From positions 1 to 64,000 of the forward strand of contig UCHV01000016.1 in NCBI GenBank assembly GCA_900472395.1: a DNA stretch of 64,000 nucleotides. The letters run 5' to 3'. Position 1 is the stretch's first letter; each line of letters starts with the position of its first letter. This DNA is from Hyphomicrobiales bacterium (lineage in GTDB: Bacteria; Pseudomonadota; Alphaproteobacteria; Rhizobiales; Rhizobiaceae). Below are positions 9,476 to 19,137 of this stretch, piece after piece. Both the position numbers and the translations under genes were made by a program. The notes under the pieces were generated by a model. That model saw only the letters and a list, made by a program, of their open reading frames with translations, was not told the origin of the DNA and did no database searches.

Positions 9476-12400
9476 TTATTCCGCCGCCATTGGCAGGTCG
9501 AGCTGCTGCGGCTCGTTCTGCTGGTCGGAAGGTGTCTGCTTTTCTTTCGGCTCGCGACCGAAGAACAGAGCGTAACCGGCCGGCAGCACGAAGATCGTCA
9601 GAATGGTGGCGACCAGAATGCCGCCCATCATCGCATAGGCAAGCGGTCCCCAGAACAGACCCCATGAGATCGGGATCAACGCCAGAACCGCCGTCATCGC
9701 CGTCAGCATGATCGGCCGGAAACGACGCACCGCGGCCCCGGTAATCGCATCCGCCTTCTGCATGCCGGCAGCGATATCCTGATCGATCTGGTCGATCAGG
9801 ATGATCGAGTTGCGGATGATGATGCCGAGCAACGCGATGACGCCGAGGATCGCCACGAAACCGAAGGGCGCACCGCTGATCAGGAGCGCTGCCGCAGCAC
9901 CGATGATGCCAAGCGGCCCGGTGGCCAGAACGAGCATCGACTTGCCGAAATGCTGCAGCTGGATCATCAGCAGACCGACGATGACGAGCAGCATGATCGG
10001 CGCCTTGGCGGCAATCGACTGCTGGCTTTCCGCCGCATCCTCGGCACCGCCCTGGATATCGATACGATAACCGGCAGGCAGTTCCGCCCTGATGTCGCCC
10101 AGCTGATTGTAAAGCTTCATCGACAGATCGGTCGGCTCGACGCTATCCGGCACGGTCGCCTTGACCGTGATGGTCGGCAGACGGTCGCGCCGCCATTCGA
10201 TGCCGTTTTCGAGCACCGGTTCGACGCGGGCGATCTGCGATACCGGCACGAAGGCGCCGCTATCGGTTGGAATATAGATGCTTTCCACGGCCGACAGCAG
10301 CTTTCTGGTTTCCGCCGGTTCGCGGGCAACGATCGACACCGTCTCCTCGCCGTCACGGAAATCACCCAGCGGCGCACCTGTCGTTGCGGCGTAAAGCATC
10401 TGCCGCACACGTTGCGACGAGACACCCAGCGCGCGGGCGCGATCCTGGTCGATGACCAGTTTCATCGACGGCACCTTTTCCAGCCAGTCGTCATGGACCG
10501 CATCGAGAAGCGGGTTCTGATGGAAACGTTCCTTCACCTGATCGGCAATACGGCGCACCTCGTCGCGGTCGGGACCGACAACGCGCATCTGAACCGCCCA
10601 GCCGACCGGCGGGCCGAGGAAGAGACGATCGACCTTGCCGCGAACCGTCGGGAAATCGTCGGCCAGCGTCTTGCGCAGCTTTTCGATCAGCCGTTCGCGT
10701 GACGGCACATCCTTGGCCATCACGAGCAGCTGCGCATAGTTCGGGTTGCGAAGCTGCTGGTCGAGCGGCAGGAAGAAACGCGGAGCACCCTCGCCGATAT
10801 AGGTGGCCACGAACGTCTTGTCCTGATCGGGCATGATGCGGGCTTCAAGCGCCTTGGCCTGGCGTTCGGTTTCCTCGATCGAGGTTCCTTCCGGCAACCA
10901 CATGTCGACCAGGATTTCCGGGCGCGACGATTGCGGGAAGAAACTCTGCGGAATGAACTGGAACGACCACAGGCTGCCGGCGAACACGCCGAGCGTCAGC
11001 AGCAGAACGATGACGCGGTGACGCACCGACCATGCCACGCCCTTGTGGACGGCGCGGTAGAAACGCGTGTCATAGGCATCGTGATGGGTGCCGACGTGGG
11101 CGCGCTGCTTCAGCAACATGTAGCCAAGCCACGGGGTGAAATAGACCGCCACGAACCAGGACACCACAAGCGCGATGCCGACGACGTAGAACAGCGAGCG
11201 GACATATTCGCCGGCGGTGGAATCCGCAAAACCGACCGGAATGAAGCCGGCAACGGTGATCAGCGTTCCCGTCAGCATCGGGAAAGCGGTGGAACTGTAG
11301 GCGAAGGTCGCAGCTTCCAGACGGGGAAGCCCCTCCTCCAGTTTTCGCTCCATCATTTCGACGACGATCATCGCATCGTCCACCAGAAGGCCGAGCGCAA
11401 TGATCAGCGCGCCGAGCGAGATACGCTGCAATTCGATGCCTAAAGTATACATGATGCCGAGCGTGGCGGCGAGAACCAGCGGAATGGCGATGGCGATGAT
11501 GATGCCGGAGCGCCAGCCGATAGAGATCAGCGAAATGGCAAGCACAATGACAAGGGCTTCCATCAGCGCCTGGGTAAATTCCCCGACGGCCTCCGTCACC
11601 ACTTCCGGCTGATTGGAAATCTGATCGACCGAGACACCGACCGGCATCGAGGCGATAAAGCGTTCATAGGTCGCTTCGACCGACTTGCCGACATCGGTAA
11701 CCTTGAAGCCCGGCGCCATCACCACGCCGACCTGCACGCCGTCATGCCCGTTGAAGCGGTACTTGCGCTGGAACGGCTCCTCGAGGCCGGAGCTGACGGT
11801 GGCGATATCGCCGAGGCGGATGACCTGGGAACCGCTGCGCAGGCGCAGTTCGCGCACGTCTTCCGGTGTCGTTACGCCACCCTCCACCGCGATCCGGACG
11901 GAACGACTGGAGGTCTGAACGTTTCCGGCCGGATCGACGGTGTTCTGGCCCGCAAGGGCGCTCTGGAGGTCGTTGAAGGTCAGGTTGTGCTCTGCCAGCA
12001 CCTTGGAGGAGACGTCGATATAGATCTTTTCCGGCTGGTCGCCGAGAATGACAGCCTTTTCGACGCCCGGCGTGGCGAGCAGCATGTCGCGCGCCTGGAT
12101 CGCGTATTTCTTCAGCTCCGGATAACCGTAGCCCTCGCCGCTGATCGCATGCAGGGTGATGTAGGTATCGCCGAATTCATCGTTGAAATAGGGCCCGAGA
12201 AGGCCGCTCGGCAGGTCGGTAATGTCACCTACCTTCTTGCGCACCTGATAAAATGCGTCCGCAACCTCGCGGGCATTGGTATCGCCCTTGATCTGCAGCG
12301 TGATGATCGTGCTGCCGGCGCGCGAATAGGATTTCACCCAGTCGAGATGCGGGGTCTCCTGCAGCTTGCGCTCGATCTTGTTGGCGACCTGATCCTGCAT

Positions 12401-12643
12401 TTCCTCCAGCGAGGCACCGGGCCAGACGGCCTGCACGACCATGACGCGGAAGGTGAAATCGGGATCTTCCTTCTGGCCCATGTTCGCGATGCCGAGCACA
12501 CCGATAATGATGATCAGACCGAACAGGAAACGGCCGATGCTCGGATGGGCAATCGCCCAGCGCGACAGGTTGAAAGGCTGCTTCTCAGGCGTCTGGCCAG
12601 TGTTGGAACTGGCGCCGGAAGGTGTGTGATCGGAGGACGACAT
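9476..12643 (-). CDS. RND-family multidrug efflux transporter (AcrB/VexF type)
   Basis: Proton-driven inner-membrane pump of 1055 residues, the family's usual size, working with a periplasmic adaptor and an outer-membrane channel. There is a first membrane segment at about residues 35-55, a large periplasmic loop, then the proton-relay helix with the paired aspartates in GLLVDDAMIVVEMMERKLEE (spaced), and a second half repeating the same plan. The C-terminal segments include IRNSIILIDQIDQD and the FFGREPKEKQ tail. The start ATG at 12643 has GAGG about 9 bases upstream. It is the last gene of a tetR-adaptor-pump operon. No outer-membrane factor is adjacent, so a shared one is probably used. 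Substrates are unknown. Confidence 0.92.
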   Translation of the reverse strand: MSSSDHTPSGASSNTGQTPEKQPFNLSRWAIAHPSIGRFLFGLIIIIGVLGIANMGQKEDPDFTFRVMVVQAVWPGASLEEMQDQVANKIERKLQETPHLDWVKSYSRAGSTIITLQIKGDTNAREVADAFYQVRKKVGDITDLPSGLLGPYFNDEFGDTYITLHAISGEGYGYPELKKYAIQARDMLLATPGVEKAVILGDQPEKIYIDVSSKVLAEHNLTFNDLQSALAGQNTVDPAGNVQTSSRSVRIAVEGGVTTPEDVRELRLRSGSQVIRLGDIATVSSGLEEPFQRKYRFNGHDGVQVGVVMAPGFKVTDVGKSVEATYERFIASMPVGVSVDQISNQPEVVTEAVGEFTQALMEALVIVLAISLISIGWRSGIIIAIAIPLVLAATLGIMYTLGIELQRISLGALIIALGLLVDDAMIVVEMMERKLEEGLPRLEAATFAYSSTAFPMLTGTLITVAGFIPVGFADSTAGEYVRSLFYVVGIALVVSWFVAVYFTPWLGYMLLKQRAHVGTHHDAYDTRFYRAVHKGVAWSVRHRVIVLLLTLGVFAGSLWSFQFIPQSFFPQSSRPEILVDMWLPEGTSIEETERQAKALEARIMPDQDKTFVATYIGEGAPRFFLPLDQQLRNPNYAQLLVMAKDVPSRERLIEKLRKTLADDFPTVRGKVDRLFLGPPVGWAVQMRVVGPDRDEVRRIADQVKERFHQNPLLDAVHDDWLEKVPSMKLVIDQDRARALGVSSQRVRQMLYAATTGAPLGDFRDGEETVSIVAREPAETRKLLSAVESIYIPTDSGAFVPVSQIARVEPVLENGIEWRRDRLPTITVKATVPDSVEPTDLSMKLYNQLGDIRAELPAGYRIDIQGGAEDAAESQQSIAAKAPIMLLVIVGLLMIQLQHFGKSMLVLATGPLGIIGAAAALLISGAPFGFVAILGVIALLGIIIRNSIILIDQIDQDIAAGMQKADAITGAAVRRFRPIMLTAMTAVLALIPISWGLFWGPLAYAMMGGILVATILTIFVLPAGYALFFGREPKEKQTPSDQQNEPQQLDLPMAAE

Positions 12644-12669
12644 GATCTTATCCCTCTTCCGCAACCGGT

Positions 12670-13812
12670 TTAAGAATGATCGGCGCTATCGGGCGCCACT
12701 TTGACATTATGTTCGGCATCCGCGGTGGCGGCGCCGGGCAAACGCACCTTCATGTCCTCGGCCATGAACTGGGTTCCCGCCGCGACAACCGTTTCGCCGG
12801 GCTTGACGCCATCAGCGATCCGTACGCCGTCATCGGCAAATCCGGCGACCGTCACCGGCCGCGAATGCACGGTGCCCTTGGCCTTGTCGACGATCCAGAC
12901 GATCTTCTTGCCTTCCTTTTCGGTAACGGCGGCAAGCGGCACCGAATAGGCGGCAACGGCACCCTCGGTGCGGGCGGTGATCATACCCGTCATGCCAAGG
13001 CGCAGCTGATCGTCATCGGGCAGGCTGACCCGGACGGCAAACGTGCGCGACTGGGTGTTGGCGCTACCGGAAACCTCGCGCACCTTGCCCTCGAGAGTCA
13101 GGTCACGATAGGACCAGAAGGTGGCCGAGACACTCTTGCCCGTACGGAACTGGGCGATGTCGTTTTCCGGCACCGCGATCTCGATTTCCTTTTCGCCATC
13201 GACTGCAACCGAAATCACCGGCGCACCCGAGGCAACCACCTGACCGGCCTCGGCACTAACGGCGGTCACGATGCCATTCACGTCGGACTTGAGTTCGGCA
13301 TAGGCAACCTGATTGCGGGCCTGATCGAGCGCCGAGAGGGCGGATTGACGCGCGGAAATCGCCTGATCGCTGGCGAGCACGCTCTGTTCAAGCTGAGATT
13401 GCGGCGTGATGTTCTTTTCCGCCAGCGTTTCGGCGCGGCGGCGTGCCAGCGCGGCAATTTCCACCTGCTTTTCGGCAGAAGCGAGATCGGCTTCCGCACG
13501 GCGCACCGCCAATTGGTAATCGACGGCATCGAGGCGCGCGAGAACCGTGCCCGGCGTGACCCGTTCTCCGACATCGACCAGCCGCTCGGTTATCTTGCCG
13601 GCCACGCGAAAGCCGAGATCCATCTGCTGACGCGCGCGCACCGAACCGGAATAGACCAGCGTTCGCCCCTCGTCTGCCGCACCGATTTCAGCGACCTTGA
13701 TCGGCCGCAAAACCTCGGCGGGTTCCGGCTTTTTCTCTTCCGAACAGCCTGCCAGCAGGGCAAGCGCAGAGACGAAGGCAAGACCGGTGGAGAATTTCGA
13801 AAACGACGACAT
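12670..13812 (-). CDS. Periplasmic adaptor (membrane fusion) lipoprotein of the RND pump
   Basis: Bridges the RND pump to an outer-membrane channel. The 380-residue protein starts with a lipoprotein signal whose lipobox is LLAGC, with the Cys at about residue 20. Next come a beta-barrel/biotinyl-lipoyl half motif (LGFRVAGKITERLVDVGERV), a coiled-coil hairpin (about 100-165) and the second lipoyl half (AELKSDVNGIVTAVSAEAGQ). The C-terminal beta-barrel and membrane-proximal domains follow. The ATG at 13812 has GAGGA at 8 bases. It lies 26 bases before the pump gene and 49 bases after tetR, consistent with one transcript. Confidence 0.92.
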   Translation of the reverse strand: MSSFSKFSTGLAFVSALALLAGCSEEKKPEPAEVLRPIKVAEIGAADEGRTLVYSGSVRARQQMDLGFRVAGKITERLVDVGERVTPGTVLARLDAVDYQLAVRRAEADLASAEKQVEIAALARRRAETLAEKNITPQSQLEQSVLASDQAISARQSALSALDQARNQVAYAELKSDVNGIVTAVSAEAGQVVASGAPVISVAVDGEKEIEIAVPENDIAQFRTGKSVSATFWSYRDLTLEGKVREVSGSANTQSRTFAVRVSLPDDDQLRLGMTGMITARTEGAVAAYSVPLAAVTEKEGKKIVWIVDKAKGTVHSRPVTVAGFADDGVRIADGVKPGETVVAAGTQFMAEDMKVRLPGAATADAEHNVKVAPDSADHS

Positions 13813-13861
13813 GACCGCAATCCTCATGCGATTGGAAACTGGCGCGCTGTCCGTGACAGAT

Positions 13862-14488
13862 TTAACGAAGCGCCCTGATAGCGAACTCAACGAGATCTTC
13901 CGGCGTCGCGCGCCGGCCCTCGGAAAGACAGTCTGCAATGATCTGAGGGTGGCACAGCGCCACCGTCGCCTGCATGAAACAATCCGATGCCACATCGGCA
14001 TCCTGCTGCCGGAACTCCTTGGCGGCGATACCCTGCGCGATAACGTCCGCCACCAGCAGGCGAACGCGCTCGATATGCTCCTGGATAACGCCCCACTGCT
14101 GCGCGATGGCCAGAACGACCATTTCATGCACCTTGTTTTCGTGCAACATGGTTTCGAGCGTCAGGCGATGCTGGCCGAGGGCATACTGCCGAAGCCTTTC
14201 GGCCGCGGTATCGCCGGTTCCGACATTGGCCCGCGCATGTTCATAGCTGACACTCAGCATGCGGCTCGCAAGCGCCTGATGAATTTCCGCTTTGGAGGCA
14301 AAAAAACGGTAGATGTTGGCGGGTGACATGCCGAGATCCTTGGCGATGTCGGCCACATTGGTCTTGGTATACCCGTAATGCTTGAACAACCGCTCGGCTG
14401 CATCGAGAATGCGCTCGACGTTTTCCGAACGGACGTCGGCTGCAGAACTGGCTGCGGCGGACTGACTGGTCTGAATGTTATCGGCCAT
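13862..14488 (-). CDS. TetR-family repressor of the efflux operon
   Basis: Local repressor of the pump, 208 residues. The N-terminal TetR helix-turn-helix covers about residues 22-70 (ILDAAERLFKHYGYTKTNVA, then IAKDLGMSPANIYRFFASK). The C-terminal ligand domain ends with a TetR C-terminal helix bundle; the inducer is unknown. A 36-bp palindrome 11 bases upstream of its start is the obvious operator, so it probably represses itself and the two downstream genes together. Confidence 0.92.
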   Translation of the reverse strand: MADNIQTSQSAAASSAADVRSENVERILDAAERLFKHYGYTKTNVADIAKDLGMSPANIYRFFASKAEIHQALASRMLSVSYEHARANVGTGDTAAERLRQYALGQHRLTLETMLHENKVHEMVVLAIAQQWGVIQEHIERVRLLVADVIAQGIAAKEFRQQDADVASDCFMQATVALCHPQIIADCLSEGRRATPEDLVEFAIRALR

Positions 14489-14498
14489 GAGTGATCCA

Positions 14499-14534
14499 TT
14501 ACGACTGACGAATTTTAATTTTCGTCAGTCGTAA
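14499..14534. promoter_or_regulatory. 36-bp palindromic TetR operator
   Basis: Perfect 14-bp arms (TTACGACTGACGAA and its complement) flank an 8-bp AT-only centre, directly upstream of tetR. It also lies between the efflux operon and the divergent hybrid kinase gene, so binding might affect both. Confidence 0.85.
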
Positions 14535-14649
14535 TTCGACAGGCACTTTTTGTCAATCGCCCGGCAACCCTTTGCGCAGGATTTTCGGACTTGGAAACGA
14601 TTTCGTATTAGAGTCTTCTTGTGGGACTCTGAGGGAGCAACGGGACATC

Positions 14650-16194
14650 ATGAACCTGGCCAAGGGCCATCCGGCAATGTTGACGAGCGAGAGGCTCTAC
14701 CAGACGCTTCTCGATTCCATCACCGATTACGCAATCTACATGCTGGACGCCGACGGCCATGTTTCCACCTGGAACTCCGGCGCGGAGCGCATCAAGGGTT
14801 ATCGTGCCGATGAAATCATCGGTCGGCACTTTTCGCTTTTTTATACCGATGAGGAACGCGAGCGCGGCGAACCGCAACGGGCGCTGGCCATTGCGCGCCA
14901 GGAAGGCCGTTTCGAAAAGGAAAACTGGCGGGTTCGCAAGGATGGCAGCCGCTTCTGGGCGCATGTGGTCATCGACGCCATTCATGACGATGCCGGGCGC
15001 GTCGTCGGTTTTGCCAAGATCACCCGAGACAATAGCGAGCGCATGGAAGCGCAGCAGGCACTGGCAAAAGCGCGGGAAGAACTGTTTCAGGCACAGAAAA
15101 TGGAAGCGATCGGCCAGCTGACCGGCGGCGTCGCCCACGATTTCAACAATCTGCTGATGGCGATCATGGGCAGCCTGGAAATGTTGCGCAAGCGGGTTCC
15201 CGAAGACCCGTCGCTGCTGCCGCTGATCGACAATGCCATCCGTGGCGCCGAACGCGGGGCAGCGCTCACACAGCGAATGCTGGCCTTCTCACGTCGGCAG
15301 GAACTCAACGTCCTGCCGGTCGACGTGCCCAAGCTCGTTCATGGCATGCGCGATTTCCTGAAAAGCTCGCTCAGCCAGACGCTGACCATCGAAACGGATT
15401 TTGACGACACCCTGCCGCCGGTGCTGACGGATCCGAACCAGCTGGAAACCGCCCTCCTCAATCTCATCGTCAACGCGCGCGATGCCATGCCGCATGGCGG
15501 CACCATTACGATTTCCGCACTGCCGCAGGAAGTTCGTGAGGAAGATGGCCGCCTGAAGCCGGGCCGCTATCTGCGTCTCAGCGTCAGGGACAATGGCGAA
15601 GGCATGGACACCGAGACGCTGACCCATGCCACGACGCCATTTTTCACCACCAAGGGCGTGGGTCGCGGCACCGGCCTTGGCCTTTCCATGGTACAGGGCC
15701 TGATCGAACAATCCGGCGGCCAGTTGTCGATCGAAAGCAGGCGCGGCGAAGGCACGACGATCTTTCTCTGTCTGCCGGTCGCCGGCGACGACCGGGCAAT
15801 CATCGAACCGGAATTGCCGCTGATCCTGCCGGAAGAAAACACCCGTCCCCTCACCATTCTGGCCGTCGATGACGATGCGCTGGTGCTGATGAACACGACG
15901 TTGATGCTGGAAGATCTCGGCCACAGCGTGATCGAGGCCTATAGCGCCGCCGACGCCCTTTCCGTCATCAAGAGCGGAGAGGCGCTGGACCTCGTCATTA
16001 CCGATCATTCCATGCCGCGCATGACCGGCTCCGAACTGGCACAGGAAATCGCAAGGTTGCGCCCAGCCTTGCCGGTCGTCCTGGCAACGGGTTATGCCGA
16101 ACTGCCGGCCGGCAGCGACCAGCAACTTCCCCGCCTGGCAAAACCGTTCACACAGGCACAGCTGAAGGAAATCGTCGGCACAGTGACCCGCTGA
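14650..16194 (+). CDS. PAS-domain hybrid sensor histidine kinase with C-terminal receiver
   Basis: Soluble signalling kinase of 514 residues. A PAS domain covers about residues 15-130 (SITDYAIYMLDADGHVSTWN, then FSLFYTDEE), a motif set shared by blue-light and redox PAS kinases, but no flavin-binding Cys is evident. The phospho-acceptor His lies in GGVAHDFNNLLMAIMGSLEM, the ATPase has NLIVNARDAM and GRGTGLGLSMVQG, and the receiver at about 395-510 has its Asp in VITDHSMPRMTGSE. No membrane segment is visible. No partner regulator gene is adjacent; the stimulus is unknown. The start ATG follows CGGGA at a short spacing. Confidence 0.88.
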   Translation: MNLAKGHPAMLTSERLYQTLLDSITDYAIYMLDADGHVSTWNSGAERIKGYRADEIIGRHFSLFYTDEERERGEPQRALAIARQEGRFEKENWRVRKDGSRFWAHVVIDAIHDDAGRVVGFAKITRDNSERMEAQQALAKAREELFQAQKMEAIGQLTGGVAHDFNNLLMAIMGSLEMLRKRVPEDPSLLPLIDNAIRGAERGAALTQRMLAFSRRQELNVLPVDVPKLVHGMRDFLKSSLSQTLTIETDFDDTLPPVLTDPNQLETALLNLIVNARDAMPHGGTITISALPQEVREEDGRLKPGRYLRLSVRDNGEGMDTETLTHATTPFFTTKGVGRGTGLGLSMVQGLIEQSGGQLSIESRRGEGTTIFLCLPVAGDDRAIIEPELPLILPEENTRPLTILAVDDDALVLMNTTLMLEDLGHSVIEAYSAADALSVIKSGEALDLVITDHSMPRMTGSELAQEIARLRPALPVVLATGYAELPAGSDQQLPRLAKPFTQAQLKEIVGTVTR

Positions 16195-16265
16195 CGGCGC
16201 ATGCCCATTGAACCAATGACCGCTTATCCGCGTTGGACCCATGACACAACGAAGGAGGAACGGTC

Positions 16266-16544
16266 ATGGTTTTCAAGCCGCCGATGTTTAACGACAAGGA
16301 ACCGACGATCGAGGTGGAAAATCCGCCCGTCGCAGAACTCGAAACCCGCGTCGCGGATGCGCTTGCCACCAATTTCGGCGTCGATGCCACTGATGTGACG
16401 GTGGTGGCCAACGGTGCGGATATCACGCTGACAGGCACGGTCCTTAATGCGGGCGAAATCGAGCGTGCAACGGAGGTGGCAGCCGCGGTAACCGGTGTGA
16501 GCAGCGTACGCAATCTGATCCGCAGCGGCGGATTTCTTCACTAA
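16266..16544 (+). CDS. BON-domain protein
   Basis: A 92-residue protein consisting almost wholly of one BON domain (about residues 25-90; typical GADITLTGTVLNAGEIERA and AAAVTGVSSVRNLI). BON domains bind phospholipid or peptidoglycan and are common in osmotic-shock proteins. There is no signal peptide, so it would be cytoplasmic or associated with the inner face of the membrane. It has a perfect ribosome site (AAGGAGG, 6 bases before ATG). It stands between the hybrid kinase and a bidirectional terminator. Its role is not known. Confidence 0.8.
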   Translation: MVFKPPMFNDKEPTIEVENPPVAELETRVADALATNFGVDATDVTVVANGADITLTGTVLNAGEIERATEVAAAVTGVSSVRNLIRSGGFLH

Positions 16545-16556
16545 CTTCAAAATGAC

Positions 16557-16585
16557 AAAAGCCGGGGAACCAGCCCCGGCTTTTT
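16557..16585. terminator. Bidirectional terminator between BON gene and gcd
   Basis: A 7-bp GC stem (GCCGGGG / CCCCGGC) with a 6-base loop, flanked by AAAA on the left and TTTTT on the right, lies between two convergent genes. Confidence 0.9.
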
Positions 16586-16603
16586 CTTGTGTGGCGCCGC
16601 GTA

Positions 16604-18949
16604 TTATCGCGGCAACGCGTAGGCGATAACATAGTCCCCCGGCTTGGTGCCGACCGAGCCATGGCCACCCGCCACCATCACGACGAACTGGCGGCCGTCT
16701 TCCACCGCATAGCTCATCGGCGTCGCTTGGCCGCCAGCCGGCAGGCGGGCTTCCCACAGCTGCTGGCCGTTGGTCAGGTCGTAGGCGCGCAGGTAATTAT
16801 CGACCGCCGCGCCGAGGAAGGCGATGCCGCCCTTGGTGATCATCGGGCCGCCGATGCCGGGTACACCGATCTTGAAGGGCAGCGGCAGCGGCGTCATGTC
16901 GTAGACCGTACCGTTCTTGTGCTTGTAGGCAATCTCGCCGGTGCGCAGATCGACGCCGGAGACATATCCCCATGGCGGTGCCTGGCAAGGAACCTGCAGC
17001 GGCCCGAGGAACGGTCCCATCTTTACCGCATAAGGTGCGCCGTCATTGCGGTTGAGGCCCTGTTCGCTGCCTTTTTCATCCTGTCCCTTCGGCGGCACCT
17101 GATCACGCGGCACAAGCTGGGAGGTGAAGGCGAGATAGGTCGGCATGCCGAACATCACCTGACGTTCCGGATCGACAGCCACGCCGCCCCAGTTGAACGT
17201 ACCGAAATTGCCGGGATACACGATCGAGCCTTCGAGCGATGGCGGCGTATAACGACCTTCGTAACGCAGCGAATGATAACGGATGCGGCACACCATCTGG
17301 TCGAACATGGTGATTCCCCACATGTTGCGTTCTTCCAGCTTCGGCGGCTTGAAGCTCAAGCCTGACGTCGGCTGCGTCGTCGCGGTGAAATCACCGGCAA
17401 TCGCACCCGAGGGAGCAGGCTCCTCGGTAATCGGAATGATCGGCTCGCCGGTGCGGCGGTCCAGAACATAGATATCGCCCTGCTTGGTGGGGCCAACGAG
17501 CGCCGGCACGGTGCTGTTATCCGCCTTTTTCAGGTCGATCAGCGTCGGCTGGGCGGGAACGTCCATATCCCACAGGTCGTGGTGCACGAACTGCTTTACC
17601 CAACGGTCGGCGCCGGAATTGATGTCGAGCGCCACGATCGACGACGAATATTTTTCGACATGTTCGCTGCGACCGATGCCGAGCTGATCGGGCACCTGGT
17701 TGCCAAGTGGAATATAGACCAGCCCCAGCGCCTCATCGACGCTGAAGACCGACCAGCTGTTGGGCGAGTTGACGGTGTACTTCTGGCCCTCCGGCAGCGG
17801 TGTGGTCTGGCTCGGATTACCACTGTCCCAGTTCCAGATCAGTTGCCCGGTATTCACATCGAAGGCGCGAATGACGCCCGACTGTTCCTGCGTCGAATAA
17901 TTGTCGTTCACCGCGCCGCCGACGATGATCTTGTTGCCGGTGATGGCAGGCGGTGAGGTGGAATAATAATAGCCGGCCGGATTGAACGGCATTCCGGTTT
18001 CCAGATGCAGCGTGCCCTTGTCGGCAAAACTTTCGCAAATCTGACCCGTGCCGGCATCGAGCGCGATCAGGCGGGCATCGGAAGTGGGCAGATAGACCCG
18101 CGCGGCGCATTGAGTGCCGGCGCTCGCGGCCTGATCGGCATAATAGCTGACGCCGCGGCACGTCTGATGCTGGCGGTCGGGGTTGAGGCCGACATTCGGA
18201 TCGAATTTCCAGAGCTGCTTGCCGGTTGTCGCATCGAGCGCGATCGCCCAGTTATGCGGCGTGCACAGAAACAGCGTATTGCCCACTTTCAGCGGCGTCA
18301 CCTGATAGGTGGTTTCGCCGACATCGTCCGGCAGTTTCACGTCGCCGGTCTGGAATCGCCAGACTTCCGTCAGCGACGCGACGTTTTCCTTGTTGATCTG
18401 GTCAAGGGGCGAGTACCGCTGGCCAAATGGCGTGCGGCCATATTGGTGCCATTCACCCGGAGGCACGTTGCCGCCCATTTCGGGCGCGGCCGCAACCACA
18501 TCCTCGGGCAGCTCACCCGATTGCGAATGCGGGTCGAACAACATGGAGACCAGTGCGACAAGCACTGCAACGCCGACCGACGCCGCCAGCGGACGAACAT
18601 CCGCACCATAGCGGAAACCGGTCGTCGGGCTGCTGAAACCGAGTGGCCTGCGGATCCAGGGTGTCAGCAACCACATGCCGAGCACGATGATGACACCGCC
18701 GCGGGGGCCAAGCTGCCACCAGTCGAGCCCCACTTCCCAGACAGCCCAGACCAGCGATCCGATGACAATCACCGCATAAAGCGACAAGGCCAGAGAACGG
18801 CGCATGAACAACAGGATGGCGGTCAGCACGAAACCGATGCCGGTAATAAGATAATAGGCGCTGCCGCCGATCAGCAGCAGGTGACCGCCACCCGCCGCCA
18901 GCGCGATCCCGATCAGAGTGAATAGGATCGCTGTAATGGTGATCGCCAT
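16604..18949 (-). CDS. gcd: Membrane-bound PQQ-dependent glucose dehydrogenase
   Basis: Oxidises glucose to gluconolactone in the periplasm and feeds electrons to ubiquinone. The 781-residue protein has five membrane helices in the first 140 residues, then a PQQ beta-propeller. Typical motifs are WHQYGRTPFGQRYSPLDQIN, LKVGNTLFLCTPHNWAIALD, PNVGLNPDRQHQTCRGVSYY and the C-terminal GGQATPMSY. The start ATG at 18949 has AGGGGG at 5 bases; a longer in-frame start is less likely. PQQ synthesis genes are not in the window. The gene is monocistronic, with a terminator at its 3' end. Confidence 0.95.
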   Translation of the reverse strand: MAITITAILFTLIGIALAAGGGHLLLIGGSAYYLITGIGFVLTAILLFMRRSLALSLYAVIVIGSLVWAVWEVGLDWWQLGPRGGVIIVLGMWLLTPWIRRPLGFSSPTTGFRYGADVRPLAASVGVAVLVALVSMLFDPHSQSGELPEDVVAAAPEMGGNVPPGEWHQYGRTPFGQRYSPLDQINKENVASLTEVWRFQTGDVKLPDDVGETTYQVTPLKVGNTLFLCTPHNWAIALDATTGKQLWKFDPNVGLNPDRQHQTCRGVSYYADQAASAGTQCAARVYLPTSDARLIALDAGTGQICESFADKGTLHLETGMPFNPAGYYYSTSPPAITGNKIIVGGAVNDNYSTQEQSGVIRAFDVNTGQLIWNWDSGNPSQTTPLPEGQKYTVNSPNSWSVFSVDEALGLVYIPLGNQVPDQLGIGRSEHVEKYSSSIVALDINSGADRWVKQFVHHDLWDMDVPAQPTLIDLKKADNSTVPALVGPTKQGDIYVLDRRTGEPIIPITEEPAPSGAIAGDFTATTQPTSGLSFKPPKLEERNMWGITMFDQMVCRIRYHSLRYEGRYTPPSLEGSIVYPGNFGTFNWGGVAVDPERQVMFGMPTYLAFTSQLVPRDQVPPKGQDEKGSEQGLNRNDGAPYAVKMGPFLGPLQVPCQAPPWGYVSGVDLRTGEIAYKHKNGTVYDMTPLPLPFKIGVPGIGGPMITKGGIAFLGAAVDNYLRAYDLTNGQQLWEARLPAGGQATPMSYAVEDGRQFVVMVAGGHGSVGTKPGDYVIAYALPR

Positions 18950-19137
18950 GTCGGCCCCCTGCTGTGTCGCAATATGTGGAACAACGGTATGCAGCGCAGG
19001 AGATTGCGCTTTTCCCTCGCGCGTCAACAGAACACCGGCAAAAAAGTTCCCTTGCCGCTTCGCTTCGACCGCACGGGAACCAGCGGTATGATCCGGTGTT
19101 GTTCCGGATATCCGAAACAATCGAAAAAAGGCCCAAC

